A program made the translations under genes and the position numbers. From Corynebacterium lemuris (GTDB taxonomy: Bacteria > Actinomycetota > Actinomycetes > Mycobacteriales > Mycobacteriaceae), in contig NZ_JANWTC010000002.1 of assembly GCF_024919295.1 (NCBI RefSeq), positions 310,001 through 374,000 on the forward strand: a stretch of DNA of 64,000 nucleotides. Direction: 5' to 3'. This document shows, one piece after another, positions 63,241 through 64,000 of the stretch. How positions within the stretch are numbered: the stretch's first letter is position 1; each line of letters begins with the position of its first letter. The notes below the pieces were generated by a model. The model saw nothing but the letters and a program-made list of their open reading frames with translations, was not told the DNA's origin and made no database searches.

Positions 63241-64000
63241 TTAGAGGAAGAGGCCGAGGATCATGGTGCAACCCAGGGCGACGACGGAGGCCACGGAGAC
63301 GCCGAGCGAGCAGGATTTCAGCGTGCCGCGGGTGGTCTGGCCGAGCATGGACTGCAGGAGCCAGAAAGTGTTTGAGGTGACGTGGACCATGAAGAGGGAA
63401 CCGGCACCAGCAGCCAGGGCCAGGAGCACCGGATCCAGGCCGATCTGACCGGCCACCGGAGCAAGCAGGCCTGCGGCGGTGATGGCGGAGATGGTCACGG
63501 AACCCACCGCGATGTGCAACAGGGCGGCGATGGCCCAGACGGTCAGCAGCGGGGCGAAGGAGCCGGCGGTGAAGTACTGGCCCAGGACATCGCCCATGCC
63601 GCTGGCTGCGATAACGGCTGCCAGGGAACCGCCGGCGCCGGTGAGGATGAGGATCTGTCCGGACTCACGGAAACCGTCGACCACGGCCTTTTCCACCCGC
63701 TCGCCTCCGATGGTGTAGCGGGCAACGTAGCTGGTACCCAGCAGGCCGATCAGCAGGGCGACCACCGGAGCAGAGAAGAATTCGATGACGGGATGGGTGA
63801 CGCCGGCCATCTCCAGGATCGCACCGGTGGCGATGAGGACCAGGGCCAGCAACATGGGGGCGAAGAGCAGGAAAAGACTGTGTTGCTTCTCCTCGGCCTC
63901 TTCAACCTCGTGAACGCGGTGCGGCAACAGGCCAACACGGGTGCCATGACCATCGACGAGGCCGTCTTCGGGATCCACCGGGGCGGGCCCACCGAAACCA
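63241..64000 (-). CDS. GntP-family permease (N-terminal part beyond the window)
   Basis: About 253 C-terminal codons are visible. After a charged cytoplasmic loop (DPEDGLVDGHG, EVEEAEEKQH) there are about seven helices. GntP-type features are LTGAGGSLAAVIAASGMGDV and the ending HVTSNTFWLLQSMLGQTTRG. Family members are proton symporters for gluconate, glycerate, citrate-like or other hydroxy acids. It is the first visible gene of the operon, 51 bases before the CoA-transferase, and should import the pathway substrate. Confidence 0.88.
   Translation of the reverse strand, partial: GFGGPAPVDPEDGLVDGHGTRVGLLPHRVHEVEEAEEKQHSLFLLFAPMLLALVLIATGAILEMAGVTHPVIEFFSAPVVALLIGLLGTSYVARYTIGGERVEKAVVDGFRESGQILILTGAGGSLAAVIAASGMGDVLGQYFTAGSFAPLLTVWAIAALLHIAVGSVTISAITAAGLLAPVAGQIGLDPVLLALAAGAGSLFMVHVTSNTFWLLQSMLGQTTRGTLKSCSLGVSVASVVALGCTMILGLFL

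Overview
The window looks like a chromosomal segment of a high-GC Corynebacterium (Mycobacteriales). The evidence is the rho-prfA-prmC-sua5-wecA-atp order followed by a DUF2550 gene and nucS, separate atpF and atpH genes (fused in Mycobacterium), a GlgE maltosyltransferase, and many starts that look leaderless. No rRNA, tRNA, CRISPR array or insertion sequence was found.

Layout. (1) 1-18.4 kb is an anaerobic nitrogen and molybdenum block: partial modA, the nitrate respiration operon narKGHJI (reading leftward), mog, a solitary DNA methyltransferase, a DUF2249 gene divergent from two polytopic membrane proteins and a cupredoxin-fused copper nitrite reductase, then moaA-moeA-moaC-mobA. Together these would import molybdate, build the Mo cofactor, respire nitrate to nitrite and reduce nitrite to NO. 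(2) 18.4-20.1 kb is an acyl-CoA ligase. (3) 20.1-34.4 kb holds rho with a long leader, release factor 1 and its methylase, a tRNA t6A gene, a WecA-type transferase and the ATP synthase operon, closed by a strong terminator. (4) 34.4-47.6 kb is core metabolism and housekeeping: DUF2550, nucS, small conserved genes, a thioredoxin/TPR co-chaperone, glgB and glgE, an ABC ATPase, a NUDIX protein, a THUMP-like protein, etfBA and a cysteine desulfurase. (5) 47.6-58 kb is more accessory: a GH25 lysozyme, a ZIP transporter, an orphan HipB-like regulator with three matching palindromes, a spermidine-synthase-like protein, mnmA with phased repeats upstream, a MetE-like protein, an ABC-2 exporter, a TDT transporter, an ABC-F protein behind a 13-codon leader peptide, and a DEDDh exonuclease.

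(6) 58.2-64 kb is a compact, probably acquired catabolic module: an IclR regulator converging on a translationally coupled operon of GntP-family permease (cut by the window end), class III CoA-transferase, HMG-CoA-lyase-like enzyme, D-2-hydroxyacid dehydrogenase and glycerate kinase. The enzymes fit uptake and CoA activation of a beta-hydroxy carboxylic acid, cleavage to acetyl-CoA plus hydroxypyruvate, reduction to D-glycerate and phosphorylation into glycolysis. Itatartarate is the substrate that best satisfies this chemistry. This is my main candidate for an undescribed pathway; it is inferred from gene families and is not proven.
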